Positions 23,216-31,693 of a stretch of DNA of 33,947 nt are shown here, one piece after another. A program made the translations under genes and the position numbers. This DNA is from Aeolococcus sp050734155 (lineage in GTDB: Bacteria > Chloroflexota > Dormibacteria > Aeolococcales > Aeolococcaceae). Every line of letters starts with the position of its first letter. The stretch's first letter is position 1. The notes beneath the pieces were generated by a model, which saw nothing but the letters and a program-made list of their open reading frames with translations, was not told where the DNA came from and did not search any database. The stretch is from the NCBI GenBank assembly GCA_050734155.1, contig JBOHUD010000016.1:1-33947 (forward strand), given 5' to 3'.

Positions 23216-24873
23216 GTGCCGGAGCCCGCCCGGTGAGGGCTCCTCGCGGAACCGACATCAGCTGCCGGAGCTGGCAGACCGAGGCGGTGCTGCGCTGCCT
23301 CATGAACAACCTCGATCCCGAGGTCGCTGAGGATCCTGACAACCTCGTCGTCTACGGTGGCAGCGGCCGCGCCGCACGCAGCTGGGCATGCTTCGACGCC
23401 ATCGTCGCCACCCTCCGCGGGCTCGGTGACGACGAGACCCTGCTGGTGCAGAGCGGCAAACCGGTGGGCGTGGCGCGCACCCATGAGATGGCGCCGCGCG
23501 TGCTCATCGCCAACTCGCTGCTGGTCCCGCAGTGGGCCACCTGGGAGCAGTTCTGGGACCTGGAGGCGGCCGGCCTGACCATGTACGGCCAGATGACCGC
23601 GGGATCGTGGATCTACATCGGCACCCAGGGCATCCTCCAGGGCACCTACGAGACGTTCGCCGCCGTGGCGCGGAGCCGTTTCGGAGGCAGCCTGCGCGGC
23701 CGGCTGGTGCTCACCGCCGGGCTCGGTGGCATGGGCGGCGCGCAGCCGCTGGCGGTGACCATGAACGACGGCGTGGCCCTGTGCATCGAGGTCGACCCCC
23801 AGCGCCTGCGCCGCCGCCTGGAGACGCGCTACCTCGATGAGGTCGCCGACGATCTCGACGACGCCGTGCGCCGCTGCGACCTCGCCCGCGAGCAGGGACG
23901 TGCCCTCTCCGTCGGCGTGGTCGCCAACGCCGCCGACGCGGTGCCGGAGCTGCTCGGGTCGGGCCTGGCCGTGGACGTGGTCACCGATCAGACCAGCGCC
24001 CACGACCCGCTCAGCTACGTGCCGGCAGGCATGTCGCTCGACGACGCCGCCCGCCTCCGCGAGCAGGACCGCGACGGCTACATCCGAGCGGCGCGCGAGT
24101 CGATGGCCCGGCACTGCCGGGCGCTGGTGGGCTACCAGGAGCGCGGGGCAGAGGTGTTCGACTACGGCAACTCGCTGCGAGGCGAGGCGGTGAGAGGTGG
24201 GTTCGCCGGGGCGTTCGCTTACCCCGGGTTCGTGCCCGCCTACATCCGCGCCCAGTTCTGCGAGGGACGGGGGCCCTTCCGCTGGGTGGCCCTGAGCGGT
24301 GATCCCGCGGACATCGCGGTGACCGACGCGGCGCTGCTCGAGCTGTTTGCCGGGCAGGACTCGCTGCGTCGCTGGCTGCAGCTGGCCGGCGAGCGGGTCG
24401 CCTTCCAGGGCTTGCCGGCACGGATCTGCTGGTTGGGCGCGGGTGAGCGCCATCGCGCCGGGCTGCGCTTCAACGAGCTGGTGCGCAGCGGGGAGGTGCG
24501 GGCGCCGATCGTGATCGGCCGCGACCACCTCGATTCCGGCAGTGTCGCCTCACCGTATCGCGAGACCGAGGCGATGCGCGACGGCAGCGACGCCATCGCC
24601 GACTGGCCAATCCTCAACGCGCTCCTCAACACCGCCAGTGGAGCCACCTGGGTGGCCGTGCACCACGGCGGCGGGGTGGGCATGGGGCGCTCCCTCCACG
24701 CCGGCGCGCAGGTGGTCTGCGACGGCACCGAGCTGGCCGACCGCCGCATCGAGCTGGTGCTCCGCAATGATCCCGCCACCGGGGTGATGCGCCACGCCGA
24801 CGCGGGCTACGAGGAGGCGGTGGCGGCGGCCCGCGCGCGCGACGTGCGCATCCCCATGCTCGCCGACGGCTGA
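23212..24873 (+). CDS. hutU: Urocanate hydratase
   Basis: A 553-residue urocanase, which adds water to urocanate to give imidazolonepropionate using tightly bound NAD+ as electrophile. NLVVYGGSGRAARSW is near the N-terminus. The NAD-binding loop GLGGMGGAQPLA, DQTSAHDPLSYVPAGMS, the active-site region PARICWLGAGER with the conserved Cys, and HHGGGVGMGRSLHAG are all present. GTG 23212 overlaps the hutH stop by 4 nt (GTGA), which fixes the start; the longer frame from 23155 is unnecessary. Confidence 0.97.
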   Translation: MSAGARPVRAPRGTDISCRSWQTEAVLRCLMNNLDPEVAEDPDNLVVYGGSGRAARSWACFDAIVATLRGLGDDETLLVQSGKPVGVARTHEMAPRVLIANSLLVPQWATWEQFWDLEAAGLTMYGQMTAGSWIYIGTQGILQGTYETFAAVARSRFGGSLRGRLVLTAGLGGMGGAQPLAVTMNDGVALCIEVDPQRLRRRLETRYLDEVADDLDDAVRRCDLAREQGRALSVGVVANAADAVPELLGSGLAVDVVTDQTSAHDPLSYVPAGMSLDDAARLREQDRDGYIRAARESMARHCRALVGYQERGAEVFDYGNSLRGEAVRGGFAGAFAYPGFVPAYIRAQFCEGRGPFRWVALSGDPADIAVTDAALLELFAGQDSLRRWLQLAGERVAFQGLPARICWLGAGERHRAGLRFNELVRSGEVRAPIVIGRDHLDSGSVASPYRETEAMRDGSDAIADWPILNALLNTASGATWVAVHHGGGVGMGRSLHAGAQVVCDGTELADRRIELVLRNDPATGVMRHADAGYEEAVAAARARDVRIPMLADG

Positions 24874-24887
24874 CGCCGGCGGTGAGC

Positions 24888-25796
24888 ATGCGCGAGTGGC
24901 TGAGCCAGGGACACGAGGGGCCCGCGGACATCATCCTTCTGGGCGCGCCCATCTCCAGGGCCTCGATCAGCCCCTCCCAGGCGTGGTCGACACCGCCCGC
25001 CTTTCGCGAGGCGCTGGCACGCTTCCCCACCTGGGACGCGGCGACCGCGGCGGACATCTCGGCGCTGGCCGCGCGCGACGCCGGCGACGTGGAGGGTGAC
25101 CGCCACGACAGCGATGCCCGCGCCGCCCACCGGCGCATCGAGGAGGGGATCGCCGGCCTCGCCGACGCCCACGCACTGGTTGTGGTCATCGGTGGCGACA
25201 ACTCGCTGACCCGCCCCGCTCTGCTGGGGATGCAGCGCCTGCGCCCCCACCGTGAGTGGGGATTGCTCACCCTCGACGCTCATCACGACTGCCGTCCGGT
25301 CACCGCCGGCTCCGCCAACGGCACGCCGGTCCGCGAGCTGATCGAGGGCGGCCTGGCGGGCGACCGAGTCGCCCAGGTCGGCATCCACCCGCTCGGCAAC
25401 GTGCGCGAGCAGGCGCGGTGGGCGATCGACCAGGGCATCCACGTGCACGATGCCGGCGAGGTGCGGCGCACGGGGATGGCGGCGGTGCTCCGCATCGCCC
25501 TGGCTGAGCTGCGCGCCGCGGGGGCCGAGGCCATCTACGTCGACCTCGATGTCGACGTCGTGGATCGGGCCTTCGCCCCCGCCTGTCCGGCCAGCCTGCC
25601 CGGGGGGCTCGTGCCCGACGACCTGCTCAGCGCCGCCCGCATCCTCGGCAGCGACGCCGGCGTCGAGGCGGTGGACCTCTGCGAGGTGGACGCGGCCGCG
25701 GACGTGGCGGGCATGACGGTGCGCCTCATGGCGGCCACCTTCACGGCGCTGTGCGCCGGGCTGACGCGGCGCGGGATGGCACGGGGCGATCGATGA
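24888..25796 (+). CDS. hutG: Arginase-family formimidoylglutamase
   Basis: A 302-residue ureohydrolase-fold enzyme. By its place between hutU and hutI, it should hydrolyse formimidoyl-glutamate to glutamate and formamide. Metal-binding motifs are GGDNSLTRP, DAHHDCR and DLDVDVVDRAFAPA. The first motif has Asn where most arginase-family members have His (GGDHS), so one manganese ligand differs; DAHxD and DxDxxD are intact. ATG 24888 is preferred because GGCGG lies 5 nt upstream, though GTG 24882 is also possible. The stop overlaps the hutI ATG. Confidence 0.88.
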   Translation: MREWLSQGHEGPADIILLGAPISRASISPSQAWSTPPAFREALARFPTWDAATAADISALAARDAGDVEGDRHDSDARAAHRRIEEGIAGLADAHALVVVIGGDNSLTRPALLGMQRLRPHREWGLLTLDAHHDCRPVTAGSANGTPVRELIEGGLAGDRVAQVGIHPLGNVREQARWAIDQGIHVHDAGEVRRTGMAAVLRIALAELRAAGAEAIYVDLDVDVVDRAFAPACPASLPGGLVPDDLLSAARILGSDAGVEAVDLCEVDAAADVAGMTVRLMAATFTALCAGLTRRGMARGDR

Positions 25797-27022
25797 GCGA
25801 CCCCACGCTGATCGTTCGCAACATCGGGTCGCTGGTGACCTGCGATCCGCGGCTGGGCGAGGCACCGGGGATCATCCGCGACGCGGTGCTCATCGCCGCC
25901 GGCGATGCTCTCTGCTACGCGGGGCCCACCCGGGGGGCACCGATTCCCCCGCTGGGCGCCGGCGTCGTCGACATCGACGCCCGCGGGGCTGCGGTCATCC
26001 CCGGCTTCGTCGACGCCCACACCCACATCACCTGGCTCGGCGACCGCGCCGACGAGTACCTGGCCCGGGCCTCGGGGATCAGCTACGAGGAGATCGCCCG
26101 ACGCGGCGGCGGCATCCTCAGCACCGTGCGCAGCACGGCCGCGGGCAGCGTCGACGAGATCTGTCGGGCAGCCTCGCTGCGCGCACGGCGGATGCTGCGG
26201 CACGGCACCACCACAGTGGAGGTCAAGAGCGGCTACGGGCTGGCGCTCGACGCCGAGATGCGCCAGCTCGACGCGGCGATCGCCCTCGCTCATCGCGAGG
26301 ACATGCCCGAGGTGGTCATCACCTATCTCCCGCTCCATGCCTCCCCCGGCGGCGACCGCGAGGCGCTGCTCGCCGAGGTCTGCGAGCGGGGGGTGGGCGA
26401 GGCCTCGATCCGGGCGCGCTTCTGTGACGTGTTCTGCGAGGAGGGCGCCTACACAGTCGAGGAATGCCGGCGGGTGCTCGTCGCCGCGCAGCGCGCCGGG
26501 CTGGGGTCGAAGCTGCACGCCGAGCAGCGCACCCACGGCGGTGGCGCCCAGCTCGCCGCCGCCCTCGGCGCCGCCAGCGCCGACCATCTCGAGCACGCCG
26601 ACGACGGCGATCTCCGAGCCCTCGCCGCCGCCGGCGTCACCGGCGTCATCCTCCCCGGCGCCGCGCTCGTCCTCGGGGGTCCACCCCCGCCCGGTGGGCG
26701 GCTCCTGGCGGCGGGCGCGACCGTGGCCGTGGCCACCGACTGCAACCCCGGCACCTGCTACAGCGAGTCGATGCCGGTGATGGTCTCGCTGGCGGTGGCC
26801 ACCGCCGGCCTGAGCCCGGCGCAGGCCCTGGTCGCGGCCACCGCCGGTGGTGCGGCCGCGCTCCGCCTGGGCGACCGCGGCATGCTCCGGGCCGGTCTTC
26901 GCTGCGACGCGGTGATCCTCGACAGCGCCGACTGGGTCGACGTCGCCTACCACCTGGGGGCGAACCCCGCCGCCGTGGTCATCCGCGCCGGCCTGGTGGT
27001 GGCCGAATCCGATGGTGGGTGA
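25793..27022 (+). CDS. hutI: Imidazolonepropionase
   Basis: A 409-residue metal-dependent amidohydrolase that opens imidazolonepropionate to formimidoyl-glutamate. The metal motif FVDAHTHITWLGDRADEY, the signature TVEVKSGYGL, LHAEQRTHGGGAQLAAALGA, SADHLEH and ATDCNPGT are all intact. ATG 25793 overlaps the hutG stop (ATGA), which fixes the start. Last gene of the hut operon. No histidine permease, HutC repressor or HutF/formylglutamate branch was found in the window. Confidence 0.97.
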   Translation: MSDPTLIVRNIGSLVTCDPRLGEAPGIIRDAVLIAAGDALCYAGPTRGAPIPPLGAGVVDIDARGAAVIPGFVDAHTHITWLGDRADEYLARASGISYEEIARRGGGILSTVRSTAAGSVDEICRAASLRARRMLRHGTTTVEVKSGYGLALDAEMRQLDAAIALAHREDMPEVVITYLPLHASPGGDREALLAEVCERGVGEASIRARFCDVFCEEGAYTVEECRRVLVAAQRAGLGSKLHAEQRTHGGGAQLAAALGAASADHLEHADDGDLRALAAAGVTGVILPGAALVLGGPPPPGGRLLAAGATVAVATDCNPGTCYSESMPVMVSLAVATAGLSPAQALVAATAGGAAALRLGDRGMLRAGLRCDAVILDSADWVDVAYHLGANPAAVVIRAGLVVAESDGG

Positions 27023-27047
27023 GATGTCGTCGCGCCGGGCTGCGGCG

Positions 27048-27053
27048 TAGGGT
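27048..27053 (+). promoter_or_regulatory. -10 box TAGGGT, leaderless promoter
   Basis: TAGGGT begins 12 nt before ATG 27060. This supports ATG 27060 as the start rather than the GTG at 27054, which would lie upstream of the transcript. Confidence 0.52.
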
Positions 27054-27059
27054 GTGTCC

Positions 27060-28475
27060 ATGATCACCGGCACCCTGCCCCGCCTCTGCGGGGCCGACAT
27101 GCAGGTGCCGCTCGCTGACGGCAGCCTGCGCCGCTACGTCAACCTCGACTGCGCGGCCAGCACGCCCGCGCTCGAGAGCGTGGTGGCCGCGGTCACCGAG
27201 GTGCTGCCGTGGTACAGCAGCGTCCATCGCGGGGCGGGACATCTCTCCCAGGTGTCCACCCGCCTGTACGAGGCCGCGCGGCAGGCGGTCGCCGCCTTCG
27301 TGGGGGCGCGCCCGGGGGATTCAGTCGTCTTTGTCCGCAACACCACGGACGCGATCAATCACCTGGCCGCCTGCCTGCGCGTGCCCGCCGGTGCCACCGT
27401 GCTGAGCACGGAGATGGAGCACCACGCCAACATGCTTCCCTGGCGCCGCCTGGGACCGGTCGAGCACCTGCCTCCGCCCCGCTCAGCGGCGCAGCTCCTC
27501 GACTCCGTGGACGCGGCCCTGCGGGCGGGCGGCGGCCGCATCGCCGTGCTGGCGGTGAGCGGTGCCGGCAACGTCACGGGTGAGGTCATGCCGGTCGCAG
27601 AGATGGCCCGGCTCGCCCACGCGCACGGCGCCATCATCAGCGTCGACGCGGCCCAGCTGGCACCTCATCGCGCCATCGACATGACGGCGCTGGACGTCGA
27701 CTGCCTGGCGCTCAGCGGGCACAAGATGTACGCGCCGTTCGGGGCCGGCGCGCTGGTGGTTCGCACCGACCTCGTCGCCGAGGCGGAGCCCCTGCTGGCC
27801 GGCGGCGGGGCGGTCGACTTCGTCACCGTCGACGACGTGCTCTGGACGGGGATGCCCGACCGTCTCGAGGCGGGCAGCCCCAACGTCATCGGTGCGATCG
27901 CCCTGGGTGTCGCCGCCGGCACGCTCGGCACGGTGGGCATGACGCGGATCGCCGACCATGAGCGCGAGCTGCTCGCCCGGGTCGATGCCGCGTTCGCGGA
28001 GCTGCCGCGGCTGCGCCGTCTGCGCCTCTGGGAGGACCCGTCGGTCGACCGGCTCGGGGTGGTCACCTTCACCGTCGCGGGCCTGGACCATGCCCTGGTG
28101 GCTGCGGTGCTCAGCGCCGAGCACGCCATCGGTGTCCGCCACGGCTGCTTCTGCGCGCACCCCTACATCACGCACCTGCTCGGCATCGATGCCGTCGCCG
28201 CCGACTCGGTGCGCAGCTCGTTGCGGCGCGGAGAGCGTGTGGGCATCCCCGGGGCGGTGCGTGCCTCGTTCGGCCTGGGCACCACCGAGCGCGACGTCGA
28301 CGAGCTGTGCGCCGCCCTGTCGCAGCTCCTCGATCGCGGGCCACGCCTCGAGTACCTGCAGGACGTGCACACCGGCGACTTCCACCCCACCGGCGACGCG
28401 CGCACCTGGCCGGTGTTCGCGGGGCTTCCCCCGCTCGAGGCGGCGGGGCATTCCGCGGGGTGCGGCCAGTTCTGA
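27060..28475 (+). CDS. Class V aminotransferase, SufS/cysteine desulfurase-like
   Basis: A 471-residue PLP enzyme of the cysteine desulfurase group. LDCAASTPA opens the domain. Then come STEMEHHANMLPW, SVDAAQLAPHR with the PLP-binding Asp, and SGHKMYAPFGAGAL with the Schiff-base Lys222. RHGCFCAHPY holds Cys365 where SufS has its catalytic cysteine, with an additional Cys363. The enzyme is about 60 residues longer than typical SufS. The extra part is a C-terminal tail (from DVHTGDFHPTGDART onward) ending in CGQF, plus a loop around 366-385. No suf, isc, moeB/thiI or thio-acceptor genes neighbour it, so its sulfur acceptor is unknown. A selenocysteine lyase-like or PLP-lyase role remains possible. 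Confidence 0.86.
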   Translation: MITGTLPRLCGADMQVPLADGSLRRYVNLDCAASTPALESVVAAVTEVLPWYSSVHRGAGHLSQVSTRLYEAARQAVAAFVGARPGDSVVFVRNTTDAINHLAACLRVPAGATVLSTEMEHHANMLPWRRLGPVEHLPPPRSAAQLLDSVDAALRAGGGRIAVLAVSGAGNVTGEVMPVAEMARLAHAHGAIISVDAAQLAPHRAIDMTALDVDCLALSGHKMYAPFGAGALVVRTDLVAEAEPLLAGGGAVDFVTVDDVLWTGMPDRLEAGSPNVIGAIALGVAAGTLGTVGMTRIADHERELLARVDAAFAELPRLRRLRLWEDPSVDRLGVVTFTVAGLDHALVAAVLSAEHAIGVRHGCFCAHPYITHLLGIDAVAADSVRSSLRRGERVGIPGAVRASFGLGTTERDVDELCAALSQLLDRGPRLEYLQDVHTGDFHPTGDARTWPVFAGLPPLEAAGHSAGCGQF

Positions 28476-28499
28476 GCGGTGCGCCGGGCCGCGCGCCGC
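28476..28499. terminator. Hairpin between convergent genes
   Basis: Directly after the aminotransferase stop, GCGGTGCGC (28476-28484) and GCGCGCCGC (28491-28499) pair over 9 bp with one G-T wobble and a 6-nt loop. It lies in the 40-nt gap to the convergent DUF255 gene and may end both transcripts. No U tract. Confidence 0.45.
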
Positions 28500-28515
28500 A
28501 GTGAGCGCCCCCCGC

Positions 28516-30552
28516 TCAGCCCTCTGACATCGTCGGTGCGGCGAGCAGCGCAGCCAGGTCCGCCGGGTCGGTCAGCGGCCGCCGGCAGGCGAAGTTCTCG
28601 CACACGTACGCCGCCGCGTGCCCGTCCACCATCGGCCGGCCGGCGAGGAGCTGGACATCGGCATCGCCCCATGCCAGCACGGTGTTGGGCAACCAGGCGC
28701 GGTGCACCACGCCGACCAGCTCCAGCGTGCCCGGATCATCGCGCTCTCCGCTGATGGCCACCTCCTGGGGATGCGCCTGAGCGCGATCCAGGGCGCAGGC
28801 CAGGGAGCTGACCGCCAGCGGCGACCGGGCCAGCACCGCGGCCAGCGGCCCCATGATCGCCTCGGCGTCCTCGCGCAGCCGCGGGTCGCCGGTGGTCGCA
28901 GCCAGGCGCAGCAGCGCCGTCGCCAGCACGGATTGTCCGGCAGGGATGGGGTTGTCGTCGATGGTTCGGGGCCGGACCAGCAGGGGTTCGGCATCGGCAG
29001 CCGTGTCGTAGAGCACACCGCCATCCTCGAAGCGGCGCAGGGTATCGGTGACGAGCTCGCGCGCGGTCGTGAGGTAGGCGCCGTCCCCGCAGGCCTCGTA
29101 CAGGGTGATGAGCGAGTCGGCGAGGAACGCGGAGTCCTCCAGGAAGCCGGTGATCTTGGCGCGTCCGTCCTTCCAGGTGCGCAGCAGCACGCCGTCGGTG
29201 CGCAGCTCGGTGAGCAGGAAGTCGGCACAACGCCGCGCCGCGTCGACGTAGTCGGTGCGGGCCAGGGCGGCGCCGGCTTCGGCGAAAGCGCTCAGCATCA
29301 GCGCGTTCCATGCGGTCAGCACCTTGTCGTCGCGGGCCGGCGCCGGCCGCCGCTGCCGGGCCGCGAGAAGCCGCCCGCGGATGCCGTCGACACGCTCACG
29401 CAGGGCCTCGTCGCCGAGCGCCAGGCCTTGCGCCACCTGGGCAAGTGGAAACGGCATCGACAGCACCGTGGCGCCGTGCTCGAAGTTGCCGGCGTCGCTG
29501 ACCCCGAACACCCGGGCGGCCAGGGCGCCGTCGTCGTCGCCGAGCACCTCGGTGAGCTGCGCTGGGGTCCACACGAAGTACGAGCCTTCCCCGCCCGGCG
29601 AGTCGGCGTCCTGCGAAGACGCAAACCCACCCGCTGGCAATCTCAGCTCGCGCAGCGCGTGGTCGAGGATGTCCTCGACGATCCGGCGCCAGCGCGCGTC
29701 GCCGGTCAGCTGGTGGGCGTGGAGGTAGACGGGAGCCAGCTGGGCGTTGTCGTAGAGCATCTTCTCGAAATGAGGGATCGACCAGGTGCCGTCCACGGAG
29801 TAGCGGTGGAAGCCGCCGCCCACCTGGTCGTGGATGCCGCCGCGCGCCATGCGGTCGAGCGTCACCAGCGCAGCATCGAGAGGGCGCGGATCACCGCCGG
29901 CGCGGTGGCGGCGCAGCAGGAAGTCCAGGGCGCCCGGATGGGGGAACTTGGGCGCACCGCCAAATCCGCCGTGGCGCATGTCGGTCTGCGCCATCAGCTG
30001 GGCGGCCGCGGCGTCGAGATCTGCGGAGGCGGAGTCCGTCCGGGTCGGGGGCGACGGCGGCACGAGGGCGCGGCGGAGCTGATCCGCAGCCTGGGTCACC
30101 TCGTCGCGGCGTTCGCGATAGACGGTGGCGGCGGCCTCGAGCACGTGGGGGAAGCCGCGCAGACCCTGACGATCCACCGGGGGAAAGTACGTGCCCCCGA
30201 AATAGGGCTCGCCCGCGGGGGTGAGGAAGACAGTCATCGGCCAGCCGCCGTGCCCGCTGATGGCGATCACCGCCTGCATGTATATGGAGTCGACATCGGG
30301 ACGCTCCTCGCGATCCACCTTGATGTTGACGAACAACCGGTTCATGAGCGCGGCGATCTCCTGGTTCTCGAAGGACTCGTGGGCCATCACGTGGCACCAG
30401 TGGCAGGCGCTGTAGCCGACGCTGAGCAGGACGGGACGGTCCTCGGCGCGCGCCCGGGAGAACGCCTCATCCCCCCACGGGTACCAGTCGACCGGGTTGC
30501 CGGCGTGCTGGAGGAGGTAGGGGCTGGTCTCGCCGGCGAGTCGGTTGCTCAC
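28516..30552 (-). CDS. DUF255 thioredoxin-domain protein (YyaL/SPATA20-like)
   Basis: A 678-residue protein of the DUF255 / spermatogenesis-associated 20 family. The N-terminal thioredoxin-fold domain (about 1-160) starts MSNRLAGETSPYLLQHAGNP, has VDWYPWGDEAF, and the Cys50-His-Trp-Cys53 pair in SACHWCHVMAHESF. Then comes an (alpha/alpha)6-barrel-like region similar to glycoside-processing folds, with GGFHRYSVDGTWSIPHFEKMLYDNAQL and SQDADSPGGEGSYFVW. Family length is normal. The biochemical role is not settled; a thiol-dependent or sugar-related function is only suggested by fold. GTG 30552 fits a leaderless promoter. The longer frame to 31254 is antisense to neighbours. Confidence 0.92.
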   Translation of the reverse strand: MSNRLAGETSPYLLQHAGNPVDWYPWGDEAFSRARAEDRPVLLSVGYSACHWCHVMAHESFENQEIAALMNRLFVNIKVDREERPDVDSIYMQAVIAISGHGGWPMTVFLTPAGEPYFGGTYFPPVDRQGLRGFPHVLEAAATVYRERRDEVTQAADQLRRALVPPSPPTRTDSASADLDAAAAQLMAQTDMRHGGFGGAPKFPHPGALDFLLRRHRAGGDPRPLDAALVTLDRMARGGIHDQVGGGFHRYSVDGTWSIPHFEKMLYDNAQLAPVYLHAHQLTGDARWRRIVEDILDHALRELRLPAGGFASSQDADSPGGEGSYFVWTPAQLTEVLGDDDGALAARVFGVSDAGNFEHGATVLSMPFPLAQVAQGLALGDEALRERVDGIRGRLLAARQRRPAPARDDKVLTAWNALMLSAFAEAGAALARTDYVDAARRCADFLLTELRTDGVLLRTWKDGRAKITGFLEDSAFLADSLITLYEACGDGAYLTTARELVTDTLRRFEDGGVLYDTAADAEPLLVRPRTIDDNPIPAGQSVLATALLRLAATTGDPRLREDAEAIMGPLAAVLARSPLAVSSLACALDRAQAHPQEVAISGERDDPGTLELVGVVHRAWLPNTVLAWGDADVQLLAGRPMVDGHAAAYVCENFACRRPLTDPADLAALLAAPTMSEG

Positions 30553-30559
30553 CGCTGCG

Positions 30560-30565
30560 AGGCTA
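30560..30565 (-). promoter_or_regulatory. -10 box TAGCCT, leaderless promoter
   Basis: On the minus strand TAGCCT reads 30565 to 30560 and starts 13 nt before GTG 30552, the start of the DUF255 gene. Confidence 0.48.
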
Positions 30566-30696
30566 GCAGACGGTCCGCACCCGACCGCCGGCGACGACCA
30601 TGGGCCGGCCCACCGGTGCCGGCGCCTCGCCCAACTCCCCAAAACCACCGCAGCGTGTGAGAGTTCGCATCGAGCCCGCACCCAGGAGGCAAGGTC

Positions 30697-31173
30697 ATGA
30701 CCGAGGGCATGGACGCACCGGTGATCACCAGCCGGAGCATCTTTGAGCACGTGCCGCATCCCCGCATCCTCGAGCGTCGCAGTCACACTCCGCCGAAGAC
30801 CACCGATGAACGGTTGGGTATCAACGGCAAGATCGGTGTCTTCATCACCACCGTGGTGGGGACGATGTGGGCGGCGTACGTGTTCACCGTGCTCGCCCTG
30901 GTCAGCTTCCCGGCGGCGATCCAGAGCGGCGACAAGATAATCATCGTCGCCTGGATCGCTCAGACCTTCCTGCAGCTGGTGCTCCTGCCGATCATCATCG
31001 TTGGGCAGAATGTCCAGGCGAATGCCGCGGACAAGCGCTCGGTGCAGACCTACAGCGACGCTGAGGCGATCCTCCAGGAGTGCCTGCAGCTGCAGGCGCA
31101 TCTGCAGGCGCAGGACAAGCTCCTCGATGAGGTGGTGCGACACCTGGGCAGGCTGAGTCCGCAGGGCGCCTAG
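30697..31173 (+). CDS. Two-TM membrane protein of unknown function
   Basis: A 158-residue protein with a 45-residue polar N-terminus and two membrane helices (about 48-70 and 83-105, including AWIAQTFLQLVLLPIIIVGQ). A C-terminal helical tail follows (DAEAILQECLQLQAHLQAQD), which may form a coiled coil. It resembles a family of small membrane proteins common in high-GC bacteria, but I cannot name a function. ATG 30697 is well supported by AGGAGG at 30684-30689, so it is not leaderless. It converges on ssb with a single base between the stops. Confidence 0.75.
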   Translation: MTEGMDAPVITSRSIFEHVPHPRILERRSHTPPKTTDERLGINGKIGVFITTVVGTMWAAYVFTVLALVSFPAAIQSGDKIIIVAWIAQTFLQLVLLPIIIVGQNVQANAADKRSVQTYSDAEAILQECLQLQAHLQAQDKLLDEVVRHLGRLSPQGA

Positions 31174-31174
31174 G

Positions 31175-31636
31175 TCATGAGATCGACACGGTCTCGAGCT
31201 TGTTGCGCTTCCCGGGGCGCTCTCCATTGGTCGCGCGGGCGTTGATCTCGTCACCGGCGCCGTCGCCGGTGGCTGCCGCCACCTCGTCCTCTTGGGCGGT
31301 GGGGTCGTCGGCTCGGGGACGATCGAGCAGCTTCATGGTCTCGGCGATGATCTCGGTGCTGTGCCGCCTCAGGCCGTCGCTGCCCTCGAACTCCCGAGTG
31401 CGCAGCCGCCCCTCGATGTAGACGCGCCGGCCCTTGAGGCAGTAGCTGGCGCAGATCTCGCCGAGCTTGCCGAAGGCCACGACGTTGTGGAACTCCGCGC
31501 TCTCCTGGCGGTTGCCCTCGGCGTCACGCCACACCGCGTTGGTGGCGATGCGCATGCGGGCCAGGGTGGTCGCCGGGCCGCTGCTGGCCTCGGTGTCGCG
31601 GGTGAGATTGCCAAGCAGGATGACTCGGTTGATCAT
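31175..31636 (-). CDS. ssb: Single-stranded DNA-binding protein lacking the acidic tip
   Basis: A 153-residue SSB. The OB-fold domain (1-108) is typical: MINRVILLGNLTRDTE, TNAVWRDAEGN, FHNVVAFGKLGEICASY, KGRRVYIEGRLRTR. The linker is acidic (about 109-135). The C-terminus ends KLETVSIS rather than the acidic DDDIPF-type tip through which housekeeping SSBs bind repair and replication proteins. This and its place beside virB2/virB6-like genes suggest an accessory or element-type SSB that protects transferred or element DNA. ATG 31636 has GGAGGAAG about 9 nt upstream and overlaps the stop of a mini-ORF. Last gene of secretion locus B. Confidence 0.92.
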   Translation of the reverse strand: MINRVILLGNLTRDTEASSGPATTLARMRIATNAVWRDAEGNRQESAEFHNVVAFGKLGEICASYCLKGRRVYIEGRLRTREFEGSDGLRRHSTEIIAETMKLLDRPRADDPTAQEDEVAAATGDGAGDEINARATNGERPGKRNKLETVSIS

Positions 31637-31686
31637 GGCTGTGCTTCCTCCGTGGTGTGGCTGTTGATCGAGGTGAACTGGTTCAT
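31633..31686 (-). CDS. 17-residue mini-ORF coupled to ssb
   Basis: Reads MNQFTSINSHTTEEAQP and then TGA overlapping the ssb ATG (ATGA). It starts 7 nt after the virB6-like stop and has GAGGA 5 nt before its ATG, a real ribosome site. Its codons are less GC-rich than the neighbours. It might be a small functional peptide or a coupling device that delivers ribosomes to ssb. Confidence 0.45.
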   Translation of the reverse strand: MNQFTSINSHTTEEAQP

Positions 31687-31693
31687 GGCGTCC

